From: an uncultured Clostridia bacterium
GTDB taxonomy: Bacteria; Bacillota; Clostridia; Oscillospirales; Oscillospiraceae
DNA: 61,656 nucleotides
Assembly (NCBI GenBank): GCA_946547105.1
Contig: CAMNOV010000003.1
Location: forward strand, 1 to 61,656
Reading direction: 5' to 3'
Shown here one piece after another: positions 8,461 through 17,684 of the stretch. The translations under genes and the position numbers were made by a program. Within the stretch, counting starts at the first letter, position 1. The number at the start of each line of letters is the position of its first letter. Under the pieces are notes generated by a model that did no database searches, was not told the origin of the DNA, and worked only from the letters and a program-made list of their open reading frames with translations.

Positions 8461-9777
8461 ATGACTAACAAAGTAATTCCGTTCAGTCCCCCGGATATCA
8501 GCGATCTGGAGATCGCCGAGGTCGCGCAGGCTCTGCGCTCCGGCTGGATCACCACCGGTCCGCGCACGAAGCTTCTGGAGCGGCGGCTGGCCGCCTACAT
8601 AGAAACCGGGCGGACGGATATCGACTGCGAAAGCAGCGAAGGCGTCGACCGCTGGAGCAACCGCGTGGTCTGCCTCAATTCCGCCACCGCGGCGGAGGAG
8701 CTGAACCTGCGCATGCTCGGCGTGGGCGAAGGCGACGAGGTGCTCGTCCCGGCCTACACCTATACGGCCAGCGCCTCGGCCGCTCTGCACTGCGGCGCGA
8801 AGGTGCGCTTCATCGACATCCGGAAGGACGGCGACCCGGCCACCCACATGCCGGAGATGGATTACGACGCGCTGGAGGCGGCGATCACGGAGAAGACCAA
8901 GGCGATCGTCACCGTCGACCTGTGCGGCATCGTCTGCGATTACGACCGGGTCTACGACATCGTGGAGCGCAAGCGCGCCCTCTTCACGCCGAAGGAGAGC
9001 GACGGAACGCCGCTCGGCGACCTGAACAGCCGCATCCAGAAGGCGATCGGCCGCGTCGCGGTCATGGCCGACGGCGCGCACAGCCTGGGTGCATCGCGCG
9101 TGTTCCGGGGCGAGAAGAAAAACTGCGGCGCGATCGCGGATTTCACGGACTTCTCCTTCCACGCGGTGAAGAACTTCACCACCGCCGAGGGCGGCGCCGC
9201 CACCTGGCTGCCGCTGGACGGGATCAGCGACGAAGAGATCTATAAAATGTTTCAGCTCCTGTCCCTGCACGGGCAGAGCAAGGACGCGCTGGCCAAGAGC
9301 TCGATCGGCGCCTGGGAGTACGACATCGTCGGCCCCTGGTACAAGTGCAACATGACCGACATCATGGCGGCCATCGGCCTGCGCCAGCTGGACCGCTATC
9401 CCTCGCTGCTGGCGCGGCGCGCGGAGATCATCCGCCGCTACGACGCGGCCTGCGACGCGCTGGGCGTCTCCCACCTGCACCACCACGTGCCCGGCATGGA
9501 CAGCTCCAATCACCTGTATCTGATCCGCATCCCCGGCGTCGGCGAGGAAGAGCGCAACGCGATCATCGGCCGCATGGCCGATCGCGGCGTGGCGACGAAC
9601 GTCCACTACAAGCCCCTGCCGATGATGACCGCCTACGGCGCCGACTGCACGGACTATCCCAACGCCTACGATTATTATCACAACCTCATCACCCTCCCGC
9701 TGCACACGCTGCTGACGGACGAGGACGTGGACAGAGTCTGCGAGGCGCTGAAGGAATCCGTGAAAGACTATCTCTGA
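8461..9777 (+). CDS. DegT/DnrJ/EryC1/StrS aminotransferase
   Basis: PLP-dependent sugar aminotransferase, 438 residues. The N terminus (PFSPPDISDLEIAEVAQAL, SGWITTGPRT) is typical of the family. The predicted PLP lysine is K237 in SFHAVKNFTTAEGG, with the upstream Asp in ADGAHSLGA. Compared with short family members there is an extra stretch around 165-190 (KRALFTPKESDGTPLGDLNS). Known relatives transfer an amino group to C4 or C3 of keto-sugar nucleotides. With a PglC/WcaJ-type sugar transferase directly after it, a role in making the first sugar is possible, but no 4,6-dehydratase is present in the window. First gene of the 8461-22003 operon. Confidence 0.92.
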   Translation: MTNKVIPFSPPDISDLEIAEVAQALRSGWITTGPRTKLLERRLAAYIETGRTDIDCESSEGVDRWSNRVVCLNSATAAEELNLRMLGVGEGDEVLVPAYTYTASASAALHCGAKVRFIDIRKDGDPATHMPEMDYDALEAAITEKTKAIVTVDLCGIVCDYDRVYDIVERKRALFTPKESDGTPLGDLNSRIQKAIGRVAVMADGAHSLGASRVFRGEKKNCGAIADFTDFSFHAVKNFTTAEGGAATWLPLDGISDEEIYKMFQLLSLHGQSKDALAKSSIGAWEYDIVGPWYKCNMTDIMAAIGLRQLDRYPSLLARRAEIIRRYDAACDALGVSHLHHHVPGMDSSNHLYLIRIPGVGEEERNAIIGRMADRGVATNVHYKPLPMMTAYGADCTDYPNAYDYYHNLITLPLHTLLTDEDVDRVCEALKESVKDYL

Positions 9778-9793
9778 GAAAGACAATATCCGC

Positions 9794-10489
9794 ATGCTGA
9801 AAGCCTGGGAAGAACTGCCGGATGATATGCGCGTCCCCGAAGTCCGGCCCTACTATGAAATATTGCAAAAGCGAAAGCTGTCGCTGCTTGTCAAGCGGGT
9901 GTTTGATTTTGTGGCGGCAGTGCTTTTGCTGCTTGTGCTCGCCATTCCGATGGCGGTCATCGCCGTCTGCGTCAAGGCCGACAGCGAAGGCCCCGTCTTT
10001 TACCGGCAGGAGCGCGTGACGACTTACGGCAAGCATTTCCGCATCCACAAATTCCGCACCATGGTCACGGGTGCCGACCGCATCGGCAGCGCCGTGACCG
10101 TCAGTAACGACAGCCGCATCACCCGCGTCGGCAGCAAGCTGCGCCGCCTGCGCCTGGACGAGCTGCCCCAGGTCTTCGACGTGCTGGAAGGCAACATGTC
10201 CTTCGTGGGCACGCGGCCGGAGGCGGTCAAGTACGTGGAGCAGTACCGCCCGGAGTTTTACGCCACGCTCCTGCTGCCCGCCGGCATCACCAGCGAGGCG
10301 AGCATCCGCTACAAGGACGAAGACCGCCTGCTCAGCGCCGCCGAAGACGTCGACCGCGTGTATCTCGAGCAGGTGCTGCCCGAGAAAATGAAATGGAACC
10401 TGGCGAGCATCCGGGACTTCCGTTTCCTGCGCGACATTCTGACCATGTTCCGTACGGTGGCCGCCGTATTGGGTAAGGAGTATCAATGA
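9794..10489 (+). CDS. Undecaprenyl-phosphate sugar phosphotransferase (bacterial sugar transferase family)
   Basis: Priming enzyme, 231 residues, that transfers a sugar-1-phosphate from a nucleotide sugar to undecaprenyl phosphate at the inner membrane. One N-terminal hydrophobic segment (FDFVAAVLLLLVLAIPMAVIAV) is followed by the family signatures GPVFYRQERVTTYGKHFRIHKFRTM, LRRLRLDELPQ and SFVGTRPE. The size is that of the short, single-membrane-segment (PglC-like) type rather than the long WbaP/WcaJ type. Its stop overlaps the next gene's ATG, indicating translational coupling. Confidence 0.93.
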   Translation: MLKAWEELPDDMRVPEVRPYYEILQKRKLSLLVKRVFDFVAAVLLLLVLAIPMAVIAVCVKADSEGPVFYRQERVTTYGKHFRIHKFRTMVTGADRIGSAVTVSNDSRITRVGSKLRRLRLDELPQVFDVLEGNMSFVGTRPEAVKYVEQYRPEFYATLLLPAGITSEASIRYKDEDRLLSAAEDVDRVYLEQVLPEKMKWNLASIRDFRFLRDILTMFRTVAAVLGKEYQ

Positions 10490-11742
10490 ATATCCTGTAT
10501 ATCGATCACTATGCCGGCTCCGTCGGCATGGGGATGGAGTTCCGCCCCTACTATTTCGCCCGCGAGTGGCAGAAGCTGGGGCATAAGGTGCGCGTCATCG
10601 GCGCGAACTTTTCCCACCTGCGCAAGACGAATCCCACGGTGGCGAAGGATTTTGAGATCCAGCAGATCGAGGGCGTCGAATTCCAGTGGATCAAAACCGG
10701 GACCTATGAGGGCAACGGCGTGAAGCGCGCGCTGACGCTGTTCGAGTTCTGCACGAAGCTGGACCTCTACGCGCCGAAGCTGGTCAAAGAATTCCGCCCG
10801 GACGCCGTGATCTCCTCCTCCACCTATCCGCTCGATACGTACCCCGCCCGGCGGATCGCCCGTCTCGCCGGAGCCAGATACGTCCACGAAGCCCACGATC
10901 TCTGGCCGCTGACGCTGATCGAGCTGGCCGGCTGGAGTGAAAAGCACCCGTTCATCCGGATGCTTGCCGCCGCGGAAAAAGCCGCGTATGCCAAATCCGA
11001 CGCCGTCGTCGGTCTGTTTGCCGCGCAGGCGGAGCATATGCTCGCGCACGGCATGCAAAGCAGAGACAAGTTTACCCACATCCCGAACGGGATCGTGCTG
11101 GAGGACTGGGATCGGCCGGAGCCTTTGGGCGATACGCACGCCCAGCTGCTGACGCGGCTGAAGGCGGAAAACAAATTCCTCGTCTGCTATCTCGGCGGAC
11201 ACGCGCTCTCCAACGCGCTCGACACGCTGCTCGACGCGGCCAAGCTGATGCGCGGCGACGAGCGCTTCGCCTTCGTGATGGTGGGCGGCGGCGTGGAAAA
11301 GCCGCGGCTGCAGAAACGGGCGGAGGACGAGCATATCGACAATCTCTTCTTCCTCCCTCCGGTGGGAAAGAAGCAGGTGCCCAGTCTGCTGGCGCAGATG
11401 GACGCCCTTTACGTCGGCGCCGAGCGCTGCAGTCTGTACCGTTTCGGCGTGTCCATGAACAAGGTCTATGACTATATGATGGCCGCCAAACCGATCATCT
11501 ACGGCGTGGAGGCGGCAAACAACGACGTGGCGGAGGCCGGCTGCGGCATCACCATCGAGCCCGGCAGTGCCTCCGGGATCCGGGACGCCGCGCTCGCGCT
11601 CATCGGCATGAGCGAAGGCGAGCGGCAAGCCATGGGCGAACTCGGCCGCCGCTGGGTGCTGGAAAACTGCGAGTACGGCCGCCTGGCGGAACAGTTTTTG
11701 AAGGTCCTGGCGCCCGAAAAGCACGTGAAGCAGGACGGATGA
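10486..11742 (+). CDS. Glycosyltransferase, GT4-like
   Basis: 418-residue GT-B fold glycosyltransferase. The N-terminal domain begins MNILYIDHYAGSVGMGMEF with a Gly-rich loop. The second domain has the linker and nucleotide-sugar region (HIPNGIVLEDW, LVCYLGGHALSNALDTLLDA, MVGGGVEKPRLQ) and a late VYDYMMAAKPIIYGVEA segment equivalent to the EX7E area. The pattern resembles WbuB-like transferases that act on N-acetylated deoxy-sugars, but the donor cannot be read from sequence. No signal peptide; expected at the cytoplasmic membrane face. Overlaps both neighbours by 4 bp. Confidence 0.9.
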   Translation: MNILYIDHYAGSVGMGMEFRPYYFAREWQKLGHKVRVIGANFSHLRKTNPTVAKDFEIQQIEGVEFQWIKTGTYEGNGVKRALTLFEFCTKLDLYAPKLVKEFRPDAVISSSTYPLDTYPARRIARLAGARYVHEAHDLWPLTLIELAGWSEKHPFIRMLAAAEKAAYAKSDAVVGLFAAQAEHMLAHGMQSRDKFTHIPNGIVLEDWDRPEPLGDTHAQLLTRLKAENKFLVCYLGGHALSNALDTLLDAAKLMRGDERFAFVMVGGGVEKPRLQKRAEDEHIDNLFFLPPVGKKQVPSLLAQMDALYVGAERCSLYRFGVSMNKVYDYMMAAKPIIYGVEAANNDVAEAGCGITIEPGSASGIRDAALALIGMSEGERQAMGELGRRWVLENCEYGRLAEQFLKVLAPEKHVKQDG

Positions 11743-12851
11743 ACACGATGAAATCAATTCTTGTTTTGACAGAAGATTATCCCAATCCCGCCGGCGGAGT
11801 CAGCATGTACTTCGTCCACACCAGAAACCTCCTGTATCGGGAGGCCGGTCTGCAGCTGTCCGTGCTGAACTTCTCTGCCGGGAGCGGCTATGAAAAGGAC
11901 GGGATCCGCGTCATCACCTACCGGGATTATCTCCGCGAGAAGGAGAACTATTCCTTCCTCATCTCCCACGCGCCCAATCTCCGGCATCACTATGTTTTTC
12001 TGAAAAAGCATTTGAACGATTTCAGCCGCTTCTGCTTTTTCTTCCACGGGCACGAGGTCCTGCGCATCAGCAAGGTGTACTCGAAGCCCTATCCATATAA
12101 TAAGGAAAACGCCCTCGCCGTGTGCGCCAGAGATCTCTATGACGGACTAAAGCTTGCCGTATGGAGAAGCTTTTTCCCGAAGATCCGCGATAAAGCCTCC
12201 TTTATTTTCGTCAGCCGGTGGATGCAGGACGAATTCTTCCGCTGGACGAAGATCGACCCCTCCGTGCTCCTGGACCGCTGCCACATCACCTATAACGGCA
12301 TCGGCCGGCAGTTTGAAAACACGCAGTTTGACGGCGACTGCGAAAAGAAATACGATTTTCTGACCATCCGCAGCAATCTGGACGGCTCCAAATACTGCGT
12401 CGATCTGGTCAATCAGATCGCAAAGCAGAATCCGCAGTACCGCTTTCTTCTGATCGGCAAAGGCCGCTTCTTTGATTTCAACGAAAAAGCGGAGAATCTG
12501 GAGTGGCGGGACACCACGCTCTCCCATGCGCAGATCATGGAAGTGATGCAGCAGTCGAGATACGCCCTGATGCCGACCAGAACGGACGCGCAGGGCCTGA
12601 TGATGTGCGAGATGGCTTCGACGGGCATGCCGCTGATCACCTCGGATATCCCCGTCTGCCGCGAGGTATTTGCGAATTTTGAGAACATCGCGTTCATCCC
12701 CAATGAGCAGGAGCGCTACGAGCTGCCGAAGGTCCTGGCATCCTTCGGCGCGCGCCGGGCGTTCCCGCACAACCCGACCTACTATGCCGAAAACACGGGA
12801 AGGAAAGAAATCGCGCTGATCAAGGCGGCTTTTGCCGAAGCGTCTGAATGA
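11739..12851 (+). CDS. Glycosyltransferase family 4-like protein
   Basis: 370 residues with a GT-B layout. Start MNTMKSILVLTEDYPNPAGGVSMYFVHTRN has the N-terminal Gly-Gly loop. The central part (HGHEVLRISKVYSKPYPYN) and the C-terminal half (FLTIRSNLDGSKYCVDLVNQIA, FLLIGKGRFFDF, ALMPTRTDAQGLMMCEMASTGMP) contain the EX7E-like donor site. GC content is a little lower than neighbouring genes, which hints at separate ancestry of this transferase. Probably adds one sugar to the lipid-linked repeat unit. ATGA-type overlap at both ends. Confidence 0.88.
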   Translation: MNTMKSILVLTEDYPNPAGGVSMYFVHTRNLLYREAGLQLSVLNFSAGSGYEKDGIRVITYRDYLREKENYSFLISHAPNLRHHYVFLKKHLNDFSRFCFFFHGHEVLRISKVYSKPYPYNKENALAVCARDLYDGLKLAVWRSFFPKIRDKASFIFVSRWMQDEFFRWTKIDPSVLLDRCHITYNGIGRQFENTQFDGDCEKKYDFLTIRSNLDGSKYCVDLVNQIAKQNPQYRFLLIGKGRFFDFNEKAENLEWRDTTLSHAQIMEVMQQSRYALMPTRTDAQGLMMCEMASTGMPLITSDIPVCREVFANFENIAFIPNEQERYELPKVLASFGARRAFPHNPTYYAENTGRKEIALIKAAFAEASE

Positions 12852-12865
12852 TTTCGAGGAAGCTT

Positions 12866-13978
12866 ATGAAAACAGTTTTGGTCGTATTTGGTACCCGGCC
12901 GGAAGCCATCAAAATGTGCCCGCTCGTCAAGGAGCTGAAAAAACGTCCGGATATCAGAACCATCGTCTGCGTCACCGGCCAGCACAGGAACATGCTTGAC
13001 CAGGTCCTGCGCGTTTTTTCCGTCGTGCCGGATTACGATCTGTCCATCATGAAGGAGAAGCAGGATCTGTTCGATATCACCTCCGCCGTGCTGCTGCGCA
13101 TCAAGGAGATCCTGCGCGAGGTCAAGCCGGACATCGTTCTGGTCCACGGCGACACCTCCACCACCTTCTCCGCCGCATTGGCCAGCTTCTATATGCACAT
13201 CCCCGTCGGCCACGTTGAGGCCGGCCTGCGGACACGCGACATCTATTCGCCCTGGCCGGAGGAATTCAACCGCCAGGCCGTCGACATCGTTTCCTCGTAC
13301 TATTTCGCTCCGACCGTACTGGCCAAAAACAACCTGCTGGCGGAGCAGCACGACGGGGAGAAGATCTGGGTAACGGGCAACACCGCCATCGACGCCCTGC
13401 AGACGACGGTCCGCGAGGATTACAGCCATCCGGAGCTCCAGTGGGCTGCGGACTCCCGGCTGATTCTGATCACCGCCCACCGGCGGGAAAACCTCGGCCA
13501 GCCGATGCAGAACATGTTCCGGGCGATCCGCCGGGTCATGGACGAGCATCCGGACGTAAAAGCGATCTATCCGGTCCACCTCAACCCCCTGGTCCGGGAG
13601 ACCGCGAGGTCGATCCTGGGCGACGACGACAGGATCCACCTGATCGAACCGCTGGACGTGATCGATTTCCATAACTTTATGAACCGCAGTTATCTGATCC
13701 TGACCGACTCCGGCGGCATCCAGGAGGAGGCCCCCTCTCTGGGCAAGCCCGTCCTGGTCATGCGCGACACGACCGAACGGCCCGAGGGGATCGAGGCGGG
13801 TACGCTGAAGCTGGTGGGGACCGAATCACAGGCGATCTATTCGCAGTTCACCGCTCTGCTTGACGATGAGCGGGCCTATCAGCAGATGTCCCATGCGGCC
13901 AACCCCTACGGGGACGGCCATGCGAGCATCCGCATTGCCGATATCCTGGAATTCGGCACGGCGGAGGAGCTTGCGTAA
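12866..13978 (+). CDS. wecB: UDP-N-acetylglucosamine 2-epimerase (non-hydrolysing)
   Basis: 370-residue enzyme converting UDP-GlcNAc (or a 2,3-diamino uronate derivative, as in WbpI) to the manno epimer in the cytoplasm. Signatures are FGTRPEAIKMCPLV at the N terminus, LVHGDTSTTF, GHVEAGLRT, TAHRRENLG and TDSGGIQEEAPSLGKP. I chose the ATG at 12866 because GAGGA sits 6 bp upstream and family members start MKTVLVVFGTRP. An in-frame ATG at 12848 overlapping the previous gene would add six residues. With the dehydrogenase at 20666 it could make UDP-ManNAc uronic acid or its 3-amino relative. Confidence 0.95.
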   Translation: MKTVLVVFGTRPEAIKMCPLVKELKKRPDIRTIVCVTGQHRNMLDQVLRVFSVVPDYDLSIMKEKQDLFDITSAVLLRIKEILREVKPDIVLVHGDTSTTFSAALASFYMHIPVGHVEAGLRTRDIYSPWPEEFNRQAVDIVSSYYFAPTVLAKNNLLAEQHDGEKIWVTGNTAIDALQTTVREDYSHPELQWAADSRLILITAHRRENLGQPMQNMFRAIRRVMDEHPDVKAIYPVHLNPLVRETARSILGDDDRIHLIEPLDVIDFHNFMNRSYLILTDSGGIQEEAPSLGKPVLVMRDTTERPEGIEAGTLKLVGTESQAIYSQFTALLDDERAYQQMSHAANPYGDGHASIRIADILEFGTAEELA

Positions 13979-13991
13979 GGAGCTGAACATC

Positions 13992-15122
13992 ATGAAAAAG
14001 TGTATCTTCTATCTTCCCTATGAATTGGATCCCACGGCCGCGCGCGCCCGTATGGTCCGCCCGAGAAAGATGATGCAGGCCTTCCGGGACATCGGCTACG
14101 ATGTTTTTGAGATCACCGGCTACGTCGCAGAGCGGAAAGAAAGGATCGCGGCGCTGAAAGAAGAGATCCGCGCGGGGCAGCGCTTTGACTTCATGTACGC
14201 CGAGGCGAGCACCATGCCGACGCTTCTGACGCAGCCGCACCATTTCCCGACGCACCCGCTGCTGGATTTCGGCTTTTTCCGCTACGTGAAAAAGCAGGGC
14301 ATCCCGATCGGGCTGTTCTATTCCGATATCTTCTGGAAGTTTGAAGATTACGGGAAAGATCTCTCCTTCTGGAAAAAAACCGCCGCCCTGACCTGCTATC
14401 GCTACGATGTGAAGCAGTACGAGCGGCTGCTGGACAAGTTCTATCTTCCCACCGAAAAGCTGCTGGACTATCTCGGCTCGGACCGTCTCTGCGCCGTTGC
14501 GGAGGCCCTGCCGCCCGGCGCCTCGGACATTCCGGAAGTTTCCCGGGCGGACGCCGGCAAAACCGATGATCCCGCCGCGCTGACGATCCTTTACGTCGGC
14601 GGCGTGGGCGGATACTACCAGATCGGCGAGCTTCTGAAGGCGGTCAACGCCGTCGATCGCTGCCGCATGATCCTGTGCTGCCGGGAGCAGGACTGGGAAA
14701 AGACGAAAGACGAGCTGCAGCCGCTGCTCAGCGACCGGATCGAAGTGGTCCACAAGTCCGGCGAGGAGCTGGAGGACTGCTATCAGCGCGCCGATCTCTG
14801 CTCGCTGATGTTCCGGCACAACCCCTATATCGACATGTCGCAGCCGGTCAAGGCCTACGAGTATCTGGCCCACGGGATCCCCATGCTGGCAACGGAGGGC
14901 ATGGCCATCGCCGATTTCGTCAAGCGTTACGACATCGGCTGGACGCTGGACGACTCGGCGGAGGCCATCGCGCAGCAGCTGCGATCCTGCATTGAGCATC
15001 CGGAGCTGCTGGAGGAGAAACGCCTGCACTGCAGGCAAGCCCGCCCGCTGCACACATGGAAAGCGCGCGCCGAGCAGGTTGCCCTGGGGCTGAAGCCGCT
15101 GGGCAAAGCAGAAGGAAAATGA
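13992..15122 (+). CDS. Putative glycosyltransferase (GT-B type)
   Basis: 376 residues starting MKKCIFYLPYELDPTAARA, with RBS AAGGAGC 8 bp upstream. A longer in-frame extension exists to 13860 but it lies inside the epimerase gene and is not credible. The C-terminal domain is recognisable: LTILYVGGVGGYYQIGELL, RCRMILCCREQDWE, DLCSLMFRHNPYIDMSQPVKAYEYLAHGIPMLAT. The last segment is the typical late GT1/GT4 element. The N-terminal acceptor domain is divergent. Its stop overlaps the following membrane gene (ATGA). Acceptor and donor unknown. Confidence 0.85.
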   Translation: MKKCIFYLPYELDPTAARARMVRPRKMMQAFRDIGYDVFEITGYVAERKERIAALKEEIRAGQRFDFMYAEASTMPTLLTQPHHFPTHPLLDFGFFRYVKKQGIPIGLFYSDIFWKFEDYGKDLSFWKKTAALTCYRYDVKQYERLLDKFYLPTEKLLDYLGSDRLCAVAEALPPGASDIPEVSRADAGKTDDPAALTILYVGGVGGYYQIGELLKAVNAVDRCRMILCCREQDWEKTKDELQPLLSDRIEVVHKSGEELEDCYQRADLCSLMFRHNPYIDMSQPVKAYEYLAHGIPMLATEGMAIADFVKRYDIGWTLDDSAEAIAQQLRSCIEHPELLEEKRLHCRQARPLHTWKARAEQVALGLKPLGKAEGK

Positions 15123-16348
15123 AGCGCTCCTTCTCCTTCCCGGCCCGCCTGCGTCTGGATTACGACGTCTTCGTCGCGCTGTTTTTGAATCTCAGCCTGG
15201 TGTTCCAGTTTCTCGGGGCGATCCTCGTCCTGCTTCTGGGCAGAGAGCCGGGCTGGTTCACCCTGATCCAGAAAACCGCGGTCGCCGCCTTCCTCGTGCT
15301 CGCCGTGGCGGCGCTCCTCTTGCGCGGCGCAGGCCTTTTATTGCTGACGGGGAGCGCGATCTGGCTTGCCCTGCACCTCGGCTCCTACTTCATCGAGCCC
15401 CGCATCACGATCCTTCTGGTGCGGATCGTGATCTACTCCTACGGCTACGTCCTGCTGACCGCCTGTCTGATCGCCCGGATCAAGGATCCTTCCGCGCTGA
15501 TCCGCGCCATGAAGCCCTTTATCCCGGTATCCCTGCTTTACGCGATCGTGCAGCTGCTGGTCTTCCGCAAGACGGGCCTGTACAGCATGCCCTTTTCCTA
15601 TGCCACGGTCCCGTCGGCCATCTTGTGCCTTCTGTTCTGGAAAAAGGAGAAGAAGTACCTTTTCCTCTTCCTTCTGATCGCCCTTGTCGACCTGATCTGC
15701 GGCTCCCGCGGCTGCTTTCTGTGCTTCCTGCTCGCCGTGCTCCTCTCGGAGCTGATGCAGGGGAAAAAGGGCTACCGCATCCTGGGGCTGGCGCTGCTGG
15801 CCCTGGCCTTCCTGCTGATCCTGGTCAACATTTCCGCGATCGCGGGTCTGGCCCTGAAGCTGTTTCCCGGTTCCAGGACCGTTCAGATCCTCGCTTCCGG
15901 CGAGTTCCATCTCTCCGGGCGGGAGGCCTACTACTCCAATCTTCTCAACATCATGCGGGAGTCCGGCTTCGCTCCCCACGGGCTTTACAGCGACCGCTTC
16001 GTGATGGCCATGTATCACGCCCGCTATTCCATGGAGGAGATCTTCGGCTCCTATGCGCACAATTTCCTGATCGAGGTCCTCTTTCAGTTTGGCTGGATCG
16101 GGATCCCTCTTCTGATTCTGTTTTTTATTTCGCTCTTTGTATCCTATGGCCGTGTCAGGCGCAGCGGAGACGCCGGCATGATCCGTGTATGGATCATTGC
16201 GGTCTCCTACAGCATGGGGCAGCTGCTGGTCTCTTCCTCGTATTTGACGGCGATCTCCTTCGGCATGCTGCTCGGCGTGATGCTTTTATCGCGCAGAGTG
16301 CCCGCAAACGGGAGGCTCAGGCTGCCGGGGAGCTATTTCATCGGCTGA
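15119..16348 (+). CDS. O-antigen ligase/polymerase-like membrane protein (Wzy-type)
   Basis: 409-residue polytopic membrane protein with about 10-12 hydrophobic segments. A large non-membrane loop lies late in the protein (residues about 270-330: GREAYYSNLLNIMRESGF, SYAHNFLIEVLFQFG). The HNFLIEVLFQFGWIGIPLL motif is characteristic of the Wzy/WaaL (Wzy_C) family, with an SRGCFLCFLLAVLLSE segment earlier. Expected to polymerise lipid-linked repeat units outside the membrane. I used the ATG at 15119, which overlaps the preceding stop and has GAAGGA upstream. Sequence in this family is too variable for firm assignment beyond context. Confidence 0.85.
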   Translation: MKRSFSFPARLRLDYDVFVALFLNLSLVFQFLGAILVLLLGREPGWFTLIQKTAVAAFLVLAVAALLLRGAGLLLLTGSAIWLALHLGSYFIEPRITILLVRIVIYSYGYVLLTACLIARIKDPSALIRAMKPFIPVSLLYAIVQLLVFRKTGLYSMPFSYATVPSAILCLLFWKKEKKYLFLFLLIALVDLICGSRGCFLCFLLAVLLSELMQGKKGYRILGLALLALAFLLILVNISAIAGLALKLFPGSRTVQILASGEFHLSGREAYYSNLLNIMRESGFAPHGLYSDRFVMAMYHARYSMEEIFGSYAHNFLIEVLFQFGWIGIPLLILFFISLFVSYGRVRRSGDAGMIRVWIIAVSYSMGQLLVSSSYLTAISFGMLLGVMLLSRRVPANGRLRLPGSYFIG

Positions 16349-16369
16349 GAGCGAAAAGCGGAGACCATC

Positions 16370-17650
16370 ATGATCGAAAAAGCAAAACAATCCCTGAAGA
16401 CGCTCTGGGAGAAAGGGCTCGTCCATATTTTCGCCGGCTCCTTTCTGACCAAGTGCATCTCCTTTTTCGGCTCCATCGTCCTGGTCAAGGCGCTGAGCAA
16501 ATTCGAATACGGCGTGCTCGGCTATCTGGAGAATATCTACGGCTACGTCTGGATCTTCGCCGGGCTGGGCCTTTCCAACGCCATTTTGCGCTTCTGCGTG
16601 CTGGGCGAGGACCGGGATCAGAAAAAAGCCTTTTTTTCCTACGCGGTGAAGACGGCCTTCCTGTGCAACATCGCCCTCGTGCTGATCGGTTCGCTGTTCA
16701 ACACGGTCTATCCGCATCGCACGGACTACGCGCCCTACGCCTGGCTGCTGTTCGTGCTGCTGCCCTCGCTCCCCTTCCAGTATCTCACGGACAATGTGCT
16801 CGGGCATGAGCGCGCCATGTTCGACAACCGGCGCTATGTTCTCTTCTCCATGATCCTGAGCATCAGCGTCATCGCCGGCAAGGTGCTCTTCGGGCACTGG
16901 TTCGGCATCCGCGGCGCCGTGTTCAGCCAGGCCGGCACCTACCTCATCCTGGGCCTCGTCTTCCTGGCCAGCACCTGCAAAAAGCATTACGGAAGCCTCC
17001 GTCTGAGCACCGGGGAAGGGATCGTCAACCGGAAGGAAGTCAATTCCTATTCCATCCAGTATATGATCACGAACGGCCTCTGGGCCATCTTCATGCTCAA
17101 CGACGTCTATCTGCTGGGCCGCTTCTCCCCGGCGGAGGTACTGGCGGAATACAAGGTCGCCTACACCATCCCCGGCTGCGTCACGCTCATCAGCACCTCG
17201 ATCGGGATCTTCGTGGCGCCCTACTTCGTCAAGAACGAAAACGACCGGGCCTGGGTCAGAGACAACTATAAAAAAGCCTTCCTCGCCACGGCCGCCCTGG
17301 TCGGCGCGGTCTGCGCCGCGATCGCCGTGCTGGCGAAATATCTGGTGCTGTGGCTTTACGGGGAACAGTATCTGCCGGCCGTTCCGGTCATGCGGCTTCT
17401 TCTGATCGCCTCGTTCTGCAACTGCGGCCTGCGGTATACGACGGCGAACATCCTCGCCGCCATGGGCCAGGTCAAATACAACATGGCGGTTTCCGCTGTC
17501 GGCACGGTGCTGCAGATCCTGATCAATCTGTGGATGATCCCGCATTACTCCTCTTACGGCGTGGCGATCACCAGCTGCATCGTTTACAGCTTCATGGCCG
17601 TTTCGCTGTTCATCGTGTTCTATCGGAAATATTACAGAGGCCGGGCCTGA
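16370..17650 (+). CDS. Oligosaccharide flippase (Wzx/MATE-like, polysaccharide biosynthesis protein)
   Basis: 426 residues, about 12 predicted membrane segments in the pattern of the MVF/MOP flippase superfamily. It starts MIEKAKQSLKTLWEKGLVHIFAGSFLTKCISF, typical of Wzx. Repeated short charged loops and a C-terminal VAITSCIVYSFMAVSLFIVFYRKY helix complete the fold. It should move the undecaprenyl-linked repeat unit across the membrane for the polymerase encoded just upstream. Spacing to the previous gene is 21 bp with an RBS-like AGCGGAGA. Confidence 0.92.
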   Translation: MIEKAKQSLKTLWEKGLVHIFAGSFLTKCISFFGSIVLVKALSKFEYGVLGYLENIYGYVWIFAGLGLSNAILRFCVLGEDRDQKKAFFSYAVKTAFLCNIALVLIGSLFNTVYPHRTDYAPYAWLLFVLLPSLPFQYLTDNVLGHERAMFDNRRYVLFSMILSISVIAGKVLFGHWFGIRGAVFSQAGTYLILGLVFLASTCKKHYGSLRLSTGEGIVNRKEVNSYSIQYMITNGLWAIFMLNDVYLLGRFSPAEVLAEYKVAYTIPGCVTLISTSIGIFVAPYFVKNENDRAWVRDNYKKAFLATAALVGAVCAAIAVLAKYLVLWLYGEQYLPAVPVMRLLLIASFCNCGLRYTTANILAAMGQVKYNMAVSAVGTVLQILINLWMIPHYSSYGVAITSCIVYSFMAVSLFIVFYRKYYRGRA

Positions 17651-17684
17651 TCCGGCAGCAGAATCACAAGGGAGATATCGTACT

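Noticed and set aside
13860-13991. N-terminal extension of the glycosyltransferase at 13992
   Set aside because: It lies inside the wecB coding region, lacks an RBS and has shadow-like composition. The ATG at 13992 has AAGGAGC and a typical start.
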